A DNA stretch of 64,000 bases. It comes from Actinospica robiniae DSM 44927 (GTDB taxonomy: Bacteria > Actinomycetota > Actinomycetes > Streptomycetales > Catenulisporaceae). This document shows positions 1-9,149 of the stretch, piece by piece. The DNA is taken from positions 1,423,372-1,487,371 of the forward strand of contig NZ_KI632511.1 in assembly GCF_000504285.1 (NCBI RefSeq). Reading direction: 5' to 3'. The notes under the pieces were generated by a model. The model saw only the letters and a list, made by a program, of their open reading frames with translations, ran no database searches and had not been told where the DNA came from. Both the position numbers and the translations under genes were made by a program. Numbering within the stretch: the stretch's first letter is position 1; every line of letters begins with the position of its first letter.

Positions 1-1
1 C

Positions 2-796
2 GACCGGCTCGAGGACGAGGTCGCCAGGCCGGCCGGAATCCCGGTCGTGCGCCTGTCCGCGGGAGACATCCGCCGGGACGCTCTCGATCCCACCTCGCGG
101 TTCGCGACGATGCCGCTGTTCGTCAAGAATCTCAACGGCACCAGAGGCATGCTCCGCCGGCAATGCACTTCCTCGTACAAGGTGAAGGTCTTGCTGGCGG
201 AGGCCCGTCGCCGGCTCGGCGCCGAGGAACTGCCGGATGGCCGAGTCGGTCGCGTCAAGCGCGGCCTGTCCCTCGAGCAGTGGATCGGGATATCCACCGA
301 CGAGTTCGCCCGGGCTAAAGACTCCGGCGTCCTCTACGCCCGCAACCGATTCCCCCTCATCGAGCTCGGGCTTGCCCGCGAGGACTGCGAACGCTACCTC
401 GCCGAGCACGGCTTCGATGCCGTGAGCCGTTCGGCGTGTGTCGGATGCCCGTATACCAGCGACCAGGGATGGAGAACCCTGCGCGACGAGCATCCCGAAC
501 AGTGGAACGAGGCCGTCGCGTTCGACCACGCGATCCGCCACGGCTCCGCCCGGGCCAACGCCGGCGGCATTGCACTGCGCGGACAGGCGTTCTTGCATCC
601 CTCTCTCAAACCGCTCGACCAGGCGCCGATCGACCCGCCAGCCATCAGACGAGTCCGTGGGCACTTGCGTCTGCTCCCGGCACACGAGGAGTGGACAGGA
701 TCACCCGACGGCTGTGGGCCGTGGGCGTGCCGCTCGGGTTCGGCAGCGCTCTCTCCGGCAGCCGCGGAGACGCGGCAGCCGAGGCGGGCTGCGTGA
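2..796 (+). CDS. PAPS reductase-like protein (5' end outside the window)
   Basis: The frame is open from base 2, before the first possible start (GTG at 47), so the gene begins upstream of the window. The product resembles the phosphoadenosine-phosphosulfate reductase/ATP-pyrophosphatase-like proteins carried by actinophages and integrative elements. It has the RRQCTSSYKVK segment typical of that group and a later SACVGCPY cysteine pair that could bind a metal or FeS cluster. The PP-loop that would normally lie near the N-terminus is outside the window. The stop overlaps the next gene's GTG (GTGA), so the two are probably translated together. In mobile elements such proteins may act in sulfur or nucleotide modification; the substrate is unknown. 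Confidence 0.75.
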   Translation, partial: DRLEDEVARPAGIPVVRLSAGDIRRDALDPTSRFATMPLFVKNLNGTRGMLRRQCTSSYKVKVLLAEARRRLGAEELPDGRVGRVKRGLSLEQWIGISTDEFARAKDSGVLYARNRFPLIELGLAREDCERYLAEHGFDAVSRSACVGCPYTSDQGWRTLRDEHPEQWNEAVAFDHAIRHGSARANAGGIALRGQAFLHPSLKPLDQAPIDPPAIRRVRGHLRLLPAHEEWTGSPDGCGPWACRSGSAALSPAAAETRQPRRAA

Positions 797-1428
797 GCGG
801 GCCGACGATGCCCGGCCCCCGCATGCCGACTGTGAGTAGAAGGCTGGAGATCAGGCCGCTTGCGTTCCGCGATGCCTGCGACCTGGTCGATGCGCTCCGC
901 CGTCACCGCGCCAGGCCCGTTGGCCACCAGTTCTCGATCGGCGCCCTCGATCAGACAGGGAGGCAGCTCGGAGCCACGATGGTGGGGCGGCCCGTCGCGA
1001 GCCACCTTGATGACGGGCTCACCCTCGAGGTCACGAGGCTGGTCACCGACGCCTCGCGCAACTGCTGCTCGATGCTTCTCTCCGCAGCCTGGCAGGCGGC
1101 GAGAGCATTCGGCTATCTGCGTCTGATCACCAACACCCACGCCGACGAGAGCGGCGCGAGCCTTCGCGCCGCCGGGTGGACCAAGGTCCGCAAGTTACCG
1201 CCTCGACGTGGCTGGAGCACGCCGACTCGTCCAAGGAGGGACCGGGGTACCGACGAGGTCGCGCGCTCTCTGTGGCGGGCCCCATCGCCGCGCCGCGCTG
1301 AGAACCGCGCTGAGACTGCCGCAGCTTCTCAAACGTCGCCACCGACCGGAGCCACGGTGAGTCGATCGCATACGGAGGCTGATGGTCGTATCGACGAGTT
1401 GCCCGCGATTAAGGACCCCACGCGCTGA
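793..1428 (+). CDS. XF1762 family protein
   Basis: The first ~130 residues match the XF1762 family, small proteins common in phages and mobile elements and of unknown function: RPLAFRDACDLVDALRRHR, then GATMVGRPVASHLDDG, TLEVTRLVTD, NCCSMLLSAAW and SLRAAGW. The start GTG at 793 overlaps the previous stop as GTGA; ATG codons at 808 and 823 are alternatives. The family is usually about 150-180 aa. Here a basic, low-complexity tail extends it to 211 aa, and the last ~70 residues could be non-native read-through after a lost stop. It pairs with the PAPS-reductase-like gene, an arrangement I remember from phage genomes. Family is fairly sure; role is unknown. Confidence 0.75.
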   Translation: MSGPTMPGPRMPTVSRRLEIRPLAFRDACDLVDALRRHRARPVGHQFSIGALDQTGRQLGATMVGRPVASHLDDGLTLEVTRLVTDASRNCCSMLLSAAWQAARAFGYLRLITNTHADESGASLRAAGWTKVRKLPPRRGWSTPTRPRRDRGTDEVARSLWRAPSPRRAENRAETAAASQTSPPTGATVSRSHTEADGRIDELPAIKDPTR

Positions 1429-1631
1429 CAACCGTCCCCACAACCAGTTCCCGTCCGGCACCGCGCACACCACACCAGCCCGCGCCCCACCCGATCTCGC
1501 TCGAGAACGATTCAGCACGGCAGACCGGCACGACAGCAGCCGCCGCCGCGCGCGAAAGCGCCGTGCCGCACCGTTCTCGACACCAACTCCCCCGTCACAG
1601 CCTTGGTGGATCCAGCGCGCACACCTACGCC

Positions 1632-1949
1632 ATGGGCGATTCCGACGACTCGCCCCATGAGGTTTCCTCCGACTCCGACGCACCGGCGCACCTCGTTCAG
1701 TCACGCGACCAACGGCTCCCACCCGCCGACACCGCACCACTGTTCCCGCTGTTGCCCGCGGGCATCCGCCCGCTCGCCTACACGCCCGAACAGGCAGCAG
1801 TCCTGCTGGCCGTGCGCCCGTCCTGGCTGCGGCGCGCAGCAGCCGCGGGCGATATCGCGTGCACCTACCTCGGCAAGCACCTGCGCTTCTCCGAAGACGA
1901 CCTGCGCGCGATCGTCGCCGACAACGCCGCCGGCCCCCGCCCGGACTAG
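1632..1949 (+). CDS. Excisionase-like helix-turn-helix protein
   Basis: A 105-aa protein. Its C-terminal half carries an excisionase/MerR-like winged HTH: LAYTPEQAAVLLAVRPSWL, a turn, then YLGKHLRFSEDDLRAIV. This small domain is the usual recombination directionality factor next to actinomycete integrases. The ATG at 1632 is preferred over an upstream in-frame ATG at 1563 because the extra residues are basic and unlike the family. It lies 147 bp upstream of the integrase on the same strand, the common xis-int order of pSAM2-like elements and actinophages. It probably steers excision and may repress or activate the int promoter; this is inferred from position and fold. Confidence 0.75.
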   Translation: MGDSDDSPHEVSSDSDAPAHLVQSRDQRLPPADTAPLFPLLPAGIRPLAYTPEQAAVLLAVRPSWLRRAAAAGDIACTYLGKHLRFSEDDLRAIVADNAAGPRPD

Positions 1950-2095
1950 CCCACACCACAACACACCCAAACAGCCGACCAGCAAAGACTTGATCAATAT
2001 CGGCCGGCGAGCGTGGATGGACCCCACCCGCCACCCGGCGGGAGCCGAACGCGGAAGCGTTCACCCCGAGAACTACCGTTCAGGAGCACACCACC

Positions 2096-3421
2096 ATGGC
2101 ATGGGTCGAGCCCAAGGGCGCCGGATTCCGCGTCCGCCACCGCCACCCCGACGGCACCGTCGAAACCCTCGGCCGCTACGAGAGCAAGATCGAAGCGCGG
2201 CGCCACGCCAAGAACTTCAACGCCAGCCCCACCGATCGCAACCCGGAGCCAAGGGTGGAGAACTCCGCGTCCACAACGCACCCAGCACCGGCCGCTGCGG
2301 CAGTCGCGAGTCTGGCCGCCGCGCCGAGGCCCGAGTTCGGCGCGGTCGTCCCCGAGGCCATACGACCGGCCCGGCGCGCTGCCCCCGAGCACCCCCGCCC
2401 GGTGACATCTCCGGCCACCTTGAGCGCCGCGGGCCTGCTCACGCTCGACCAGTGGGTCCGGATATGGATGGGCGCGCACAGGGTCGCCCCCACCACCGCA
2501 GCACGCTACGAGTCGCACCTGCGCCTGCACATCCTGCCCAGGTTCGGCGAGACTCCGATTGCCCACATCGCCCGGATCGAAGTCAAGGCGTGGGCCAACA
2601 ACCTGACCGACCGGATGGCCACCTCCAGCGCCCACTCGATCCTCACGCTGCTCTCGACCGTGATGGCGGAAGCCGCCGAGAACCAGTACATATCCATCAA
2701 CCCCTGCCACGGACTACGGCTGTCGCACCGCAAGGGTCCCGATAAGACGATCGCCACCCCACTTCAGGTCCTGGAGATTGCCGACCGCCTCGATCCAATC
2801 TCCGCCGCCATGGTCATCACCGCCGCCTACACGGGCATGCGCTGGGGCGAACTCGCTGCGCTCGGCTGGCACAACGTCCTGCTCGATCAGGACACTCCGA
2901 AGATCATCGTCCATGCGAACGAAGGGAACCTGCGCGAACTCGCCGGCAGGGTCTGGCTCGACCAGCCCAAGACCGAGAACTCCGGCCGCTCCATACCCCT
3001 CCCCCCGTTCCTAGCGAAGCTGCTCACGGCCAAACTCACCGTCGCTCGCTACGACACCGTGTTCACCGGAGCGCGCGGCGCCTACCTACGCCGCTCCAAC
3101 TTCCGCCAGCGCACGTGGGATCCCGCCGTCAACGGAGCGCCCGGTCACGAAAACTCCGACCGGCGCAAGCCAATCGCCAGTGGCATGACCTTCCATGGGC
3201 TCCGCCACTCCCACAAGACCTGGATGAAGGAAGACGGCGTCGACGGCTTCGTCCAGGACAAGCGCCTCGGCCACGCCACCCCCAGCATCGGCGACCGCTA
3301 CAGCCACATCACCCCCGCCATGACCGCACACCTGCTCGGCCGGCTCGAGGCCCGCTACCAGCAATCCGTGAGCGACTTCGCGGTGCTGCCGAGGAACCCG
3401 CCTGGTTTGGCCGCCCGATAA
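2096..3421 (+). CDS. int: Tyrosine recombinase / integrase
   Basis: A 441-aa phage-type integrase. Residues 1-50 look like an arm-binding domain (AWVEPKGAGFRVRHRHPDG). An Ala/Pro-rich linker covers about 55-105. A SAM-like core-binding domain follows (LTLDQWVRIWMGAHR onward). The catalytic domain shows the expected residues: Arg in TGMRWGELAALGW (~246), His-x-x-Arg in HGLRHSHKT (~367) and the nucleophilic Tyr in GDRYSHIT (~401). All are present, so the enzyme is probably active. Length is normal. It would integrate and excise the left-hand element, with the HTH protein upstream as partner. No tRNA-like attachment site is visible directly after its stop, so its att site is not identified. Confidence 0.93.
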   Translation: MAWVEPKGAGFRVRHRHPDGTVETLGRYESKIEARRHAKNFNASPTDRNPEPRVENSASTTHPAPAAAAVASLAAAPRPEFGAVVPEAIRPARRAAPEHPRPVTSPATLSAAGLLTLDQWVRIWMGAHRVAPTTAARYESHLRLHILPRFGETPIAHIARIEVKAWANNLTDRMATSSAHSILTLLSTVMAEAAENQYISINPCHGLRLSHRKGPDKTIATPLQVLEIADRLDPISAAMVITAAYTGMRWGELAALGWHNVLLDQDTPKIIVHANEGNLRELAGRVWLDQPKTENSGRSIPLPPFLAKLLTAKLTVARYDTVFTGARGAYLRRSNFRQRTWDPAVNGAPGHENSDRRKPIASGMTFHGLRHSHKTWMKEDGVDGFVQDKRLGHATPSIGDRYSHITPAMTAHLLGRLEARYQQSVSDFAVLPRNPPGLAAR

Positions 3422-3462
3422 CGAATGCGCGCGACCCCAGGCGCGCAGGGACGCCGGCCCTC

Positions 3463-3505
3463 GGCGCCGGGTCAGAGCGCTCTCGTGCTCGCGCCCGGCG
3501 CCTTT
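3463..3505 (+). terminator. Candidate terminator after the integrase
   Basis: A perfect 9-bp GC stem (GGCGCCGGG and CCCGGCGCC) with a 22-nt loop is followed by TTTG, 41 bp after the int stop. The T-run is weak, as is common in actinobacteria. Apart from this hairpin, 3422-3763 shows no supportable gene or tRNA-like sequence. Confidence 0.45.
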
Positions 3506-3763
3506 GCGCTTCGTGGCCGCCAATACGCGTAACCCGGTACAGGAGCGGATTGGGGTGACCCGAGGTGCTGTCGTCGGTGCCGCGAGCGAGGCCAGCCCGT
3601 TCACTCTCGCCCCTCATAGCAGCTGCTGCTTTGCGGAACCGAAAGCAGGCAGCTCCGTGCCGACCTCTAGCCCGGCCTCATCGCATATGAGCGAAACACT
3701 GAGCTCATAGCCGTTACAGAGCAGAAGCACGTCAGCCGGCACGTCGAGAGAAACTCCGGCAGG

Positions 3764-4297
3764 TCAGACTTCAGTAAGACAGCGTTCTACTTCCTCGACC
3801 TCTAACCCCGCCACGTCTGCGATCTCCTCGAGAGGTGTACCGAGGTTGGCGATCCATTCCTCGAGCACCTTTCCGAGACTCGGAGGAAGCCCGGGCGTGG
3901 GGGGAATACGTACCGTATCGACGTACTCGCTCAAGTTGTCGCGGTGCCACCACTGTTCATCTGGATCAAGCTGCCGGCAGGCGGCTTCGTATTCGTCATC
4001 TCCAGTGCCTTCAGCGATCTTGGCTCCGGTGCGCCAGTCGAAGACGGCCCACCCATCTCCTCGGGTCGGGCCTCCGTCAACGATCTTCTTTCCTTGCGCC
4101 TCAAGCTCCTCGAGCTTAGCGAGGCGAGCAGCGCGCTCAGTGTCGTAGGTTCGAAGGATCTGTTGGATGTGCGCCGCAATCGCATCTGCCAAGCCGAGGT
4201 TTCGCGTTGCGGACTCGGCTGTTCTCCGCGCGGCTTGAGTGTACGTCTCCCCGGTGGCGGCCATGCGGGCTCGGGCTTCACGCTTACGTACGTCCAT
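3764..4297 (-). CDS. Hypothetical protein (mobile-element type)
   Basis: A 177-aa protein starting MDVRKREARARMAATGETY. Short segments of this kind (basic, with MAATG-x-x-YT) open many actinobacterial plasmid and ICE proteins, but I do not recognise the whole family. The middle is a charged helix (RAARLAKLEELEAQGKK), then a Trp-rich part (GDGWAVFDWRTG, DEQWWHRDN). The C-terminal segment PLEEIADVAGLEVEEVERCL could form a small HTH. An upstream ATG at 4327 is possible, but the ATG at 4297 begins the conserved-looking segment. It stands alone, facing the integrase. Function unknown; it may be element cargo. Confidence 0.55.
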   Translation of the reverse strand: MDVRKREARARMAATGETYTQAARRTAESATRNLGLADAIAAHIQQILRTYDTERAARLAKLEELEAQGKKIVDGGPTRGDGWAVFDWRTGAKIAEGTGDDEYEAACRQLDPDEQWWHRDNLSEYVDTVRIPPTPGLPPSLGKVLEEWIANLGTPLEEIADVAGLEVEEVERCLTEV

Positions 4298-4754
4298 GTC
4301 GTGGTCCCTTGGGTGGTGGGCACCCACGTCACCCGGAGGACAACGATTCCAGAGAAAGGGATCCTAGAAGCCACCGCGAGGCGGCGCCTCTTGTCCTCAA
4401 CGCTGCACGACGTGGGCGTGCCAAGCTCGGAGACGGGCCAGCGTGATGGCCGCTGATCCGAGAGGATACAGCATCATGTGCCGCAGCTGCTGCACTTCGC
4501 CAGTCGGCGCGAGCGCCTTGGTTTTCACAGCCAGCACACCAGCAGCGATCCGGCCGGGCCACCGCCGATCAAACGCAGTGTGGACCCCGACTCGCTTGGT
4601 AGTGCCGCCGCAATAGGCTTGGCTGGCGAGCGCAACTCACCGTCCGTCAGATCCAGCTTGAGAACGAAGGTGACCTGCCATCAGGATCGAGGAAGCCGAG
4701 TTCGGCGATGAAGGGGAGCTGCTCGGGGCAGGCCATCCTCTCGTTGTTGGTGCG
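4298..4754. other. Intergenic, no gene seen
   Basis: No frame here has protein-like composition. It presumably holds the promoter of the STAND gene that starts at 4755 and of the divergent hypothetical gene, but no clear promoter box stands out. Confidence 0.4.
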
Positions 4755-6002
4755 TTGCAGCTCCCGCTTCCTCCTCCACTGACGACCACTGCTCCTTTGC
4801 AACTCAACTTGGGCGATCTGTCGTGGGAAGCGGTGGAACGCCTGGTGGTCGCGCTCGCCCGCGAGGTCGACCAAGCCCGCGAGGCCCGGCGGTACGGGCG
4901 ACCTGGACAACAACAACACGGCATTGACGTCGGGGCGTTCTTCGACGGAAAGCCCACCACTGTCTACCAGGCCAAACGGTACGAGAAGTTCACGGCACGG
5001 GATCTGCGGAACGCCGTGTCGACGTTCGTCCAGGGCACGCGGCCGCTCAACGCGGGCCGACTCGTATTGGTCACCACTGCTGATGTCGCCGACACGCGTA
5101 TCGAGGACGAACTTGCTGCGCAGCGCGCCACGCTCCCGGATCTGCGGATCGACCTGTGGGGGCGGGAGCAGTTATCAGACATGCTCGTCGACCGTCCTGA
5201 TCTGGTGCGCCGGTTCTTCGGTGAAGAGACGATGCGCATCTTCTGCCGCCCTCTCGGCACCCGGAGTGCGTCGAGCGCCGCTGCCGGCGAGGCCAAGGCC
5301 TACGCTGAACGGCTCGCCGCGCATCTTGGCAGCCAACTGCCGGAGACGGTCAGTCTCGACCTCCTAATTGCACGGACCGGCGAGGCTATCGCCAGCCGCA
5401 CGCTCGCCGACTGGATGACAGCGGGCGAACATGCGAGCATCCGAGCCGCCTCCGGGGCCGGCAAGAGCCATCTTCTCGCCCGCCTGGCGCTCGACTTGGA
5501 AGGCCGCGGTTGGCTGCCCATCCTGGTGAAGGCGTCATTCTACGAGGGGCACCTCGACGAACTTCTCGACGAGACCATCGCGCCGTTCACCAGCATCAGC
5601 GCATCCCAGCTGGCCGAGGCGGCACGCCGCGAACGCTCCCCGCTGACCCTGCTGGTGGACGCGCTCAACGAATGCCCAGTCGGTCACCGGCCCCGCCTGA
5701 ACCAGCAGCTGAACGCGTGGGTTGCACGCGAAAGCGCAACGCTGGTGAGCACGAGCACGGACCAAGAGGACTGGCAGGCACCAACGGCCGCCCAGTTGGT
5801 CTTGCAGGCTCCCAGCGTGGAACAGCGCAGCGCGCTCAAGCGCGTCTATGGCGCGGACGCGGCCGACGACCGGCTCGACGTTTTCACCACACCCTTTGAA
5901 TTGGCCCTGGCCTCGCAGCTTGCACAGGAACTGCCGGAGGGGGCTGGATGAACCGTACCGGAGTTGATCCAGGCTTGATCTTTTGGAAGGATCAAGTCCG
6001 TC

Positions 6003-6323
6003 ATGAGCAAGCCATACCCACAAGATCTCCGTGACCGGGCCGTGCGCCTGGTGCTGGAGACGAAGGACCAGTACCCCTCCGAGCACGCGGCGATCAAGTC
6101 GATCGCGGCGAAGCTCGGGATCGGCACCGCCCAGACGCTGACGAACTGGGTGCGCCGGGCCGAGGTCGACGCCGGTGCCCGCCCGGGCGTCACGACGGCG
6201 GAGGCCGAGGAGATCAAGCGGCTCAAGCGGGAGAACGCGGAGCTCAAGCGAGCAAACGAGATCCTCAAGGCGGCGGCGAGTTTCTTCGCGGCCGAGCTCG
6301 ACCGGCCACACACACGCTCGTAG
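6003..6323 (+). CDS. IS3-family transposase OrfA (type C)
   Basis: A 106-aa DNA-binding subunit. The HTH region (QDLRDRAVRLVLETKDQY to LTNWVRRAEVDAG) is followed by a leucine-zipper-like helix (EEIKRLKRENAELKRANEI) used for dimerisation. The frame overlaps OrfB, which lies in the -1 frame. In IS3 elements OrfA alone regulates, while the OrfAB fusion transposes. Confidence 0.9.
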   Translation: MSKPYPQDLRDRAVRLVLETKDQYPSEHAAIKSIAAKLGIGTAQTLTNWVRRAEVDAGARPGVTTAEAEEIKRLKRENAELKRANEILKAAASFFAAELDRPHTRS

Positions 6324-7237
6324 CGTTCATCGACGAGCACCGGGACCGCTTCGGCGGAGTCGAGCCGATCTGCACCGCGCTGACCGCGCACGGCTGCAGT
6401 ATCGATCCCAGCACGTACTACCACTTCAAGAAGCGCCCGGCCTCGGCGCGCGCCGTGCGCGACGGCGAGCTCAAGGCGCTGATCGCCCGCGTCCACAGCG
6501 AGAACTTCGGCGTCTACGGCGCCCGCAAGGTCTGGCGGGAGATCAACCGCCGCGGCCAGGAGGTGGCCCGGTGCACCGTCGAGCGCCTCATGCGCGAGCT
6601 GGGCCTGTCTGGCGCGGTGCGCGGGAAGAAGGTGCGCACCACCGTGCCCGACCCGTCCGCCGAGCGAGCCCCGGACCTGGTCCAGCGCAACTTCGTCGCC
6701 CCCGCGCCGAACCGCTGCTGGGTAGCCGACTTCACGTATGTACAAGCCTACGGTGGGACCGTCTACGTCGCCTTCGTCGTCGACACCTTCTCCCGCCGCA
6801 TCGTCGGGTGGTCCGCCGCGACCTCGAAGGCGACACCGCTCGTGCTCGGCGCCCTGGAGATGGGGCTGTGGCAGCGCGACCGCGCCGGCCAGGACCGGGA
6901 AGGTTTGATCCATCACAGCGACGCGGGTTCTCAATATACGAGTTTCCGTCTCGCGGCCCATCTGGCCGGCGAGAACATCGCCGCCTCGATCGGCACGGTG
7001 GGCGACGCCCTCGACAACGCCCTGATGGAGTCGACCATCGGCCTGTACAAGACCGAGCTGATCAACCGGCGCGGCCCCTGGCGCACCCTGACCGACGTCG
7101 AACTGGGCACCGCCGAGTGGATCGACTGGTACAACAACACCCGGCTGCACGGTGAGATAGGTCACGTCCCACCCGTAGAGTACGAGACAGAGTTCTACCT
7201 CACACAGTCAAAACCGCAGTTGGAACCCCAGCCATAG
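6281..7237 (+). CDS. IS3-family transposase OrfB (type C)
   Basis: The catalytic subunit, read in the -1 frame relative to OrfA; the coordinates give the open part from the overlap. An HTH_21-like region is followed by an rve/DDE integrase core. Visible acidic residues are Asp in CWVADFTYV, Asp in LIHHSDAGSQY and Glu in DNALMESTIG. The conserved end GPWRTLTDVELGTAEWIDWY and the length of the DDE part are normal, so the element may be active. The frameshift site is not obvious; a separate start is possible. Confidence 0.9.
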   Translation, partial: FLRGRARPATHTLVAFIDEHRDRFGGVEPICTALTAHGCSIDPSTYYHFKKRPASARAVRDGELKALIARVHSENFGVYGARKVWREINRRGQEVARCTVERLMRELGLSGAVRGKKVRTTVPDPSAERAPDLVQRNFVAPAPNRCWVADFTYVQAYGGTVYVAFVVDTFSRRIVGWSAATSKATPLVLGALEMGLWQRDRAGQDREGLIHHSDAGSQYTSFRLAAHLAGENIAASIGTVGDALDNALMESTIGLYKTELINRRGPWRTLTDVELGTAEWIDWYNNTRLHGEIGHVPPVEYETEFYLTQSKPQLEPQP

Positions 7238-7941
7238 AGTCTGGACCGATCCCGGAGCGGTTCAGGACGGGCTGTCCTACTCGACTGCTTCATTCGCCAC
7301 CAGCTGGGCGCCCTTCCGCGGAGCGGATCAGTGCGGCTCGTCATGCACCGCTGGGCGGCGGCGATGGACGCACGCTTGGTCACCTGGCTTCCCCTGGCTG
7401 AGGCCGAGCGCTTGGCCCAGGCCGCCGATGGCGTCTCTGCTCGCCAGGCGGGCCAGGCCCTTCAGAACCCGCTGGTCGACCGAGATCGCAACCGCGTGGC
7501 ATTCCGTCATGAACTGTTCGCCCGCTTTCTCACCGCCGAAGCAATGCGGTGGCGAGACGAGACGCCCGCCCAACTCGCGCAGGATCTCTCCCGCCCGCAC
7601 CACAACGACCTGGCTGCGCTCGTCATTTCCTTGGAAAACGACCCGCGCCGCGTGCTCGAGCTAGTGGAGCACCTCGCCGACACGGACCTTTTCGAGCAGG
7701 CACTCCTCGGCCGCATGGGCACGACGGCGTTGCAGGTCCTGCACGGTGAGGCACACCGCCTGCTCGGCCTTGCCACCGAGGTCGCGCAGCGGACGATGGT
7801 GAAGCCTGACAGCGAGTTGGGTCACTACCACGCGGAGCCGGCCCGGGCATGGAGTAGCTACGAGGTCGCGGTTTTCATCGCGATCGGCGCCGCGGGTCGC
7901 CATGGCCTCTGGACGCCGTGCAGTTTCGTAGACAGTAAGTA

Positions 7942-8883
7942 TTATGCTGCTAATGCAAGCTTGTTGTCAAAAATTGACTCGTATTGAGATGGGCTCAGGT
8001 ATCCGAGCTGGCGCTGGATCCGTGTGCGGTTGTAGTAGGTCTCGATGTACTCGAAGGTGGCCGCACGGACCTGCTTCAGCTCGCTCCAGATCGACAGATG
8101 TATGAGTTCCTTCTTGTAGAGCGCGTTGAACGACTCGGCGGCGGCGTTATCGAAGCAGATTCCGGTGTTGCCGACCGAGGGCAGCATGCCGTGGTCGAGG
8201 CACAGGTCGCGGAATGCGCGTCCGGTGTAGACGCTGCCTCGGTCGGTGTGCATCACGGTCTGGCCCTGTGCTGGTCGGCGGCGGGCGATCGCCATGCGCA
8301 GCGCGTCCAGGACGAGTTCCTCGCGCATGTGGTCGGCCACGGCCCATCCGATCACCTGGCGGGAGAACCCGTCGATCACTGTCGCCAGGTACGCCCAGCC
8401 GGCCAGGGTCCAGATGTAGGTGACGTCGCCGTACCAGATCTCGTTCGGCGCGTCGGGGAAGAAGTCGCGTTCGACCAGGTCGAGCAGGCCGCGGTTGTTC
8501 GCAGGGTCCTGCATGGTGGTGTTCTTGCGTCTGGCGGCCGGATGTACGCAGCGCAGGCCGGCGGCCCGTGCCAGGCGGCGGACCCGGCGCTGCGAGGTGG
8601 CGTGGCCCGCCTTGGCCAGTTCGGCGTGGATGCGGTCGATCCCGTAGCGGCCCTCGTGGTCCTGGTCTATCTTCACGATCTCGGCGGTCAGCTCGGCGTC
8701 GCGCTGGGTGTGTGCCGACTCTTGCCGGTTTGACCAGGCGTAATATCCGGATCGGGAGACCGCCAGGATGCGGCACATCAGCTCGATCGGGTAGCGGTCT
8801 CGGCGCGGTATGCCTGATTCATCCTGGTCCTCGACGATGGAGGAGATGAAGGCGAACCTCACTGGTTCTGGCTGGCAAACCAC
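7942..8883 (-). CDS. IS3-family transposase OrfB (type B, copy 1)
   Basis: Catalytic integrase core. The DDE residues sit in WYGDVTYIW, MHTDRGSVY and DNAAAESFNA. The C-terminal FEYIETYYNRTRIQ segment is typical of IS3-family enzymes. The frame is -1 relative to OrfA, and the ORF overlaps it by 25 bp. Full length, so copy 1 is potentially mobile. Confidence 0.92.
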   Translation of the reverse strand: MVCQPEPVRFAFISSIVEDQDESGIPRRDRYPIELMCRILAVSRSGYYAWSNRQESAHTQRDAELTAEIVKIDQDHEGRYGIDRIHAELAKAGHATSQRRVRRLARAAGLRCVHPAARRKNTTMQDPANNRGLLDLVERDFFPDAPNEIWYGDVTYIWTLAGWAYLATVIDGFSRQVIGWAVADHMREELVLDALRMAIARRRPAQGQTVMHTDRGSVYTGRAFRDLCLDHGMLPSVGNTGICFDNAAAESFNALYKKELIHLSIWSELKQVRAATFEYIETYYNRTRIQRQLGYLSPSQYESIFDNKLALAA

Positions 8884-9149
8884 GCCGCTGCTTTTTTTAG
8901 GAAATCTCTTTCCATGCGCAGCTTGCGCACCTCGTCCTCGAGCTCCCGCAGCCGGGCGCGCTCATCGGCGGTGACGGGCTTCTCGACGACGGTGCCGTTC
9001 TTCTTGGCGAGATTGACCCAGTTGCCCAGGGTGGCTTCATGGATGCCGAGGTCGCGGGCGATCTCCGCGACCGGCTTACCCGAGCTGATGACGAGCTCGA
9101 CCGCCTGGGACTTGTACTCGGCCGTGTACTTCTTTCGCGCTGCTCCCAC
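8859..9149 (-). CDS. IS3-family transposase OrfA (type B, copy 1)
   Basis: A 96-aa OrfA. The HTH (AEYKSQAVELVISSG, EIARDLGIHEATLGNWV) is followed by a zipper helix (RLRELEDEVRKLRMERDFL). A run of seven A residues lies in the overlap with OrfB, immediately after the CTA codon, and is a good -1 slippage site for making OrfAB. Confidence 0.92.
   Translation of the reverse strand: MGAARKKYTAEYKSQAVELVISSGKPVAEIARDLGIHEATLGNWVNLAKKNGTVVEKPVTADERARLRELEDEVRKLRMERDFLKKAAAWFASQNQ

Larger units (their letters stand above)
5949..7264 (+). mobile_element. IS3-family element, type C (1316 bp)
   Basis: Terminal inverted repeats begin TGAACCG at both ends and match imperfectly over ~28 bp. A 3-bp duplication GGA flanks the element (5946-5948 and 7265-7267). 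It carries orfA and orfB in overlapping frames. It sits in the nuclease-STAND gene in the same orientation. One copy is present in the window. Confidence 0.93.

Noticed and set aside
3421-3763. Attachment site of the left integrase
   Set aside because: No tRNA-like sequence or repeat shared with other parts of the window was found after the int stop.
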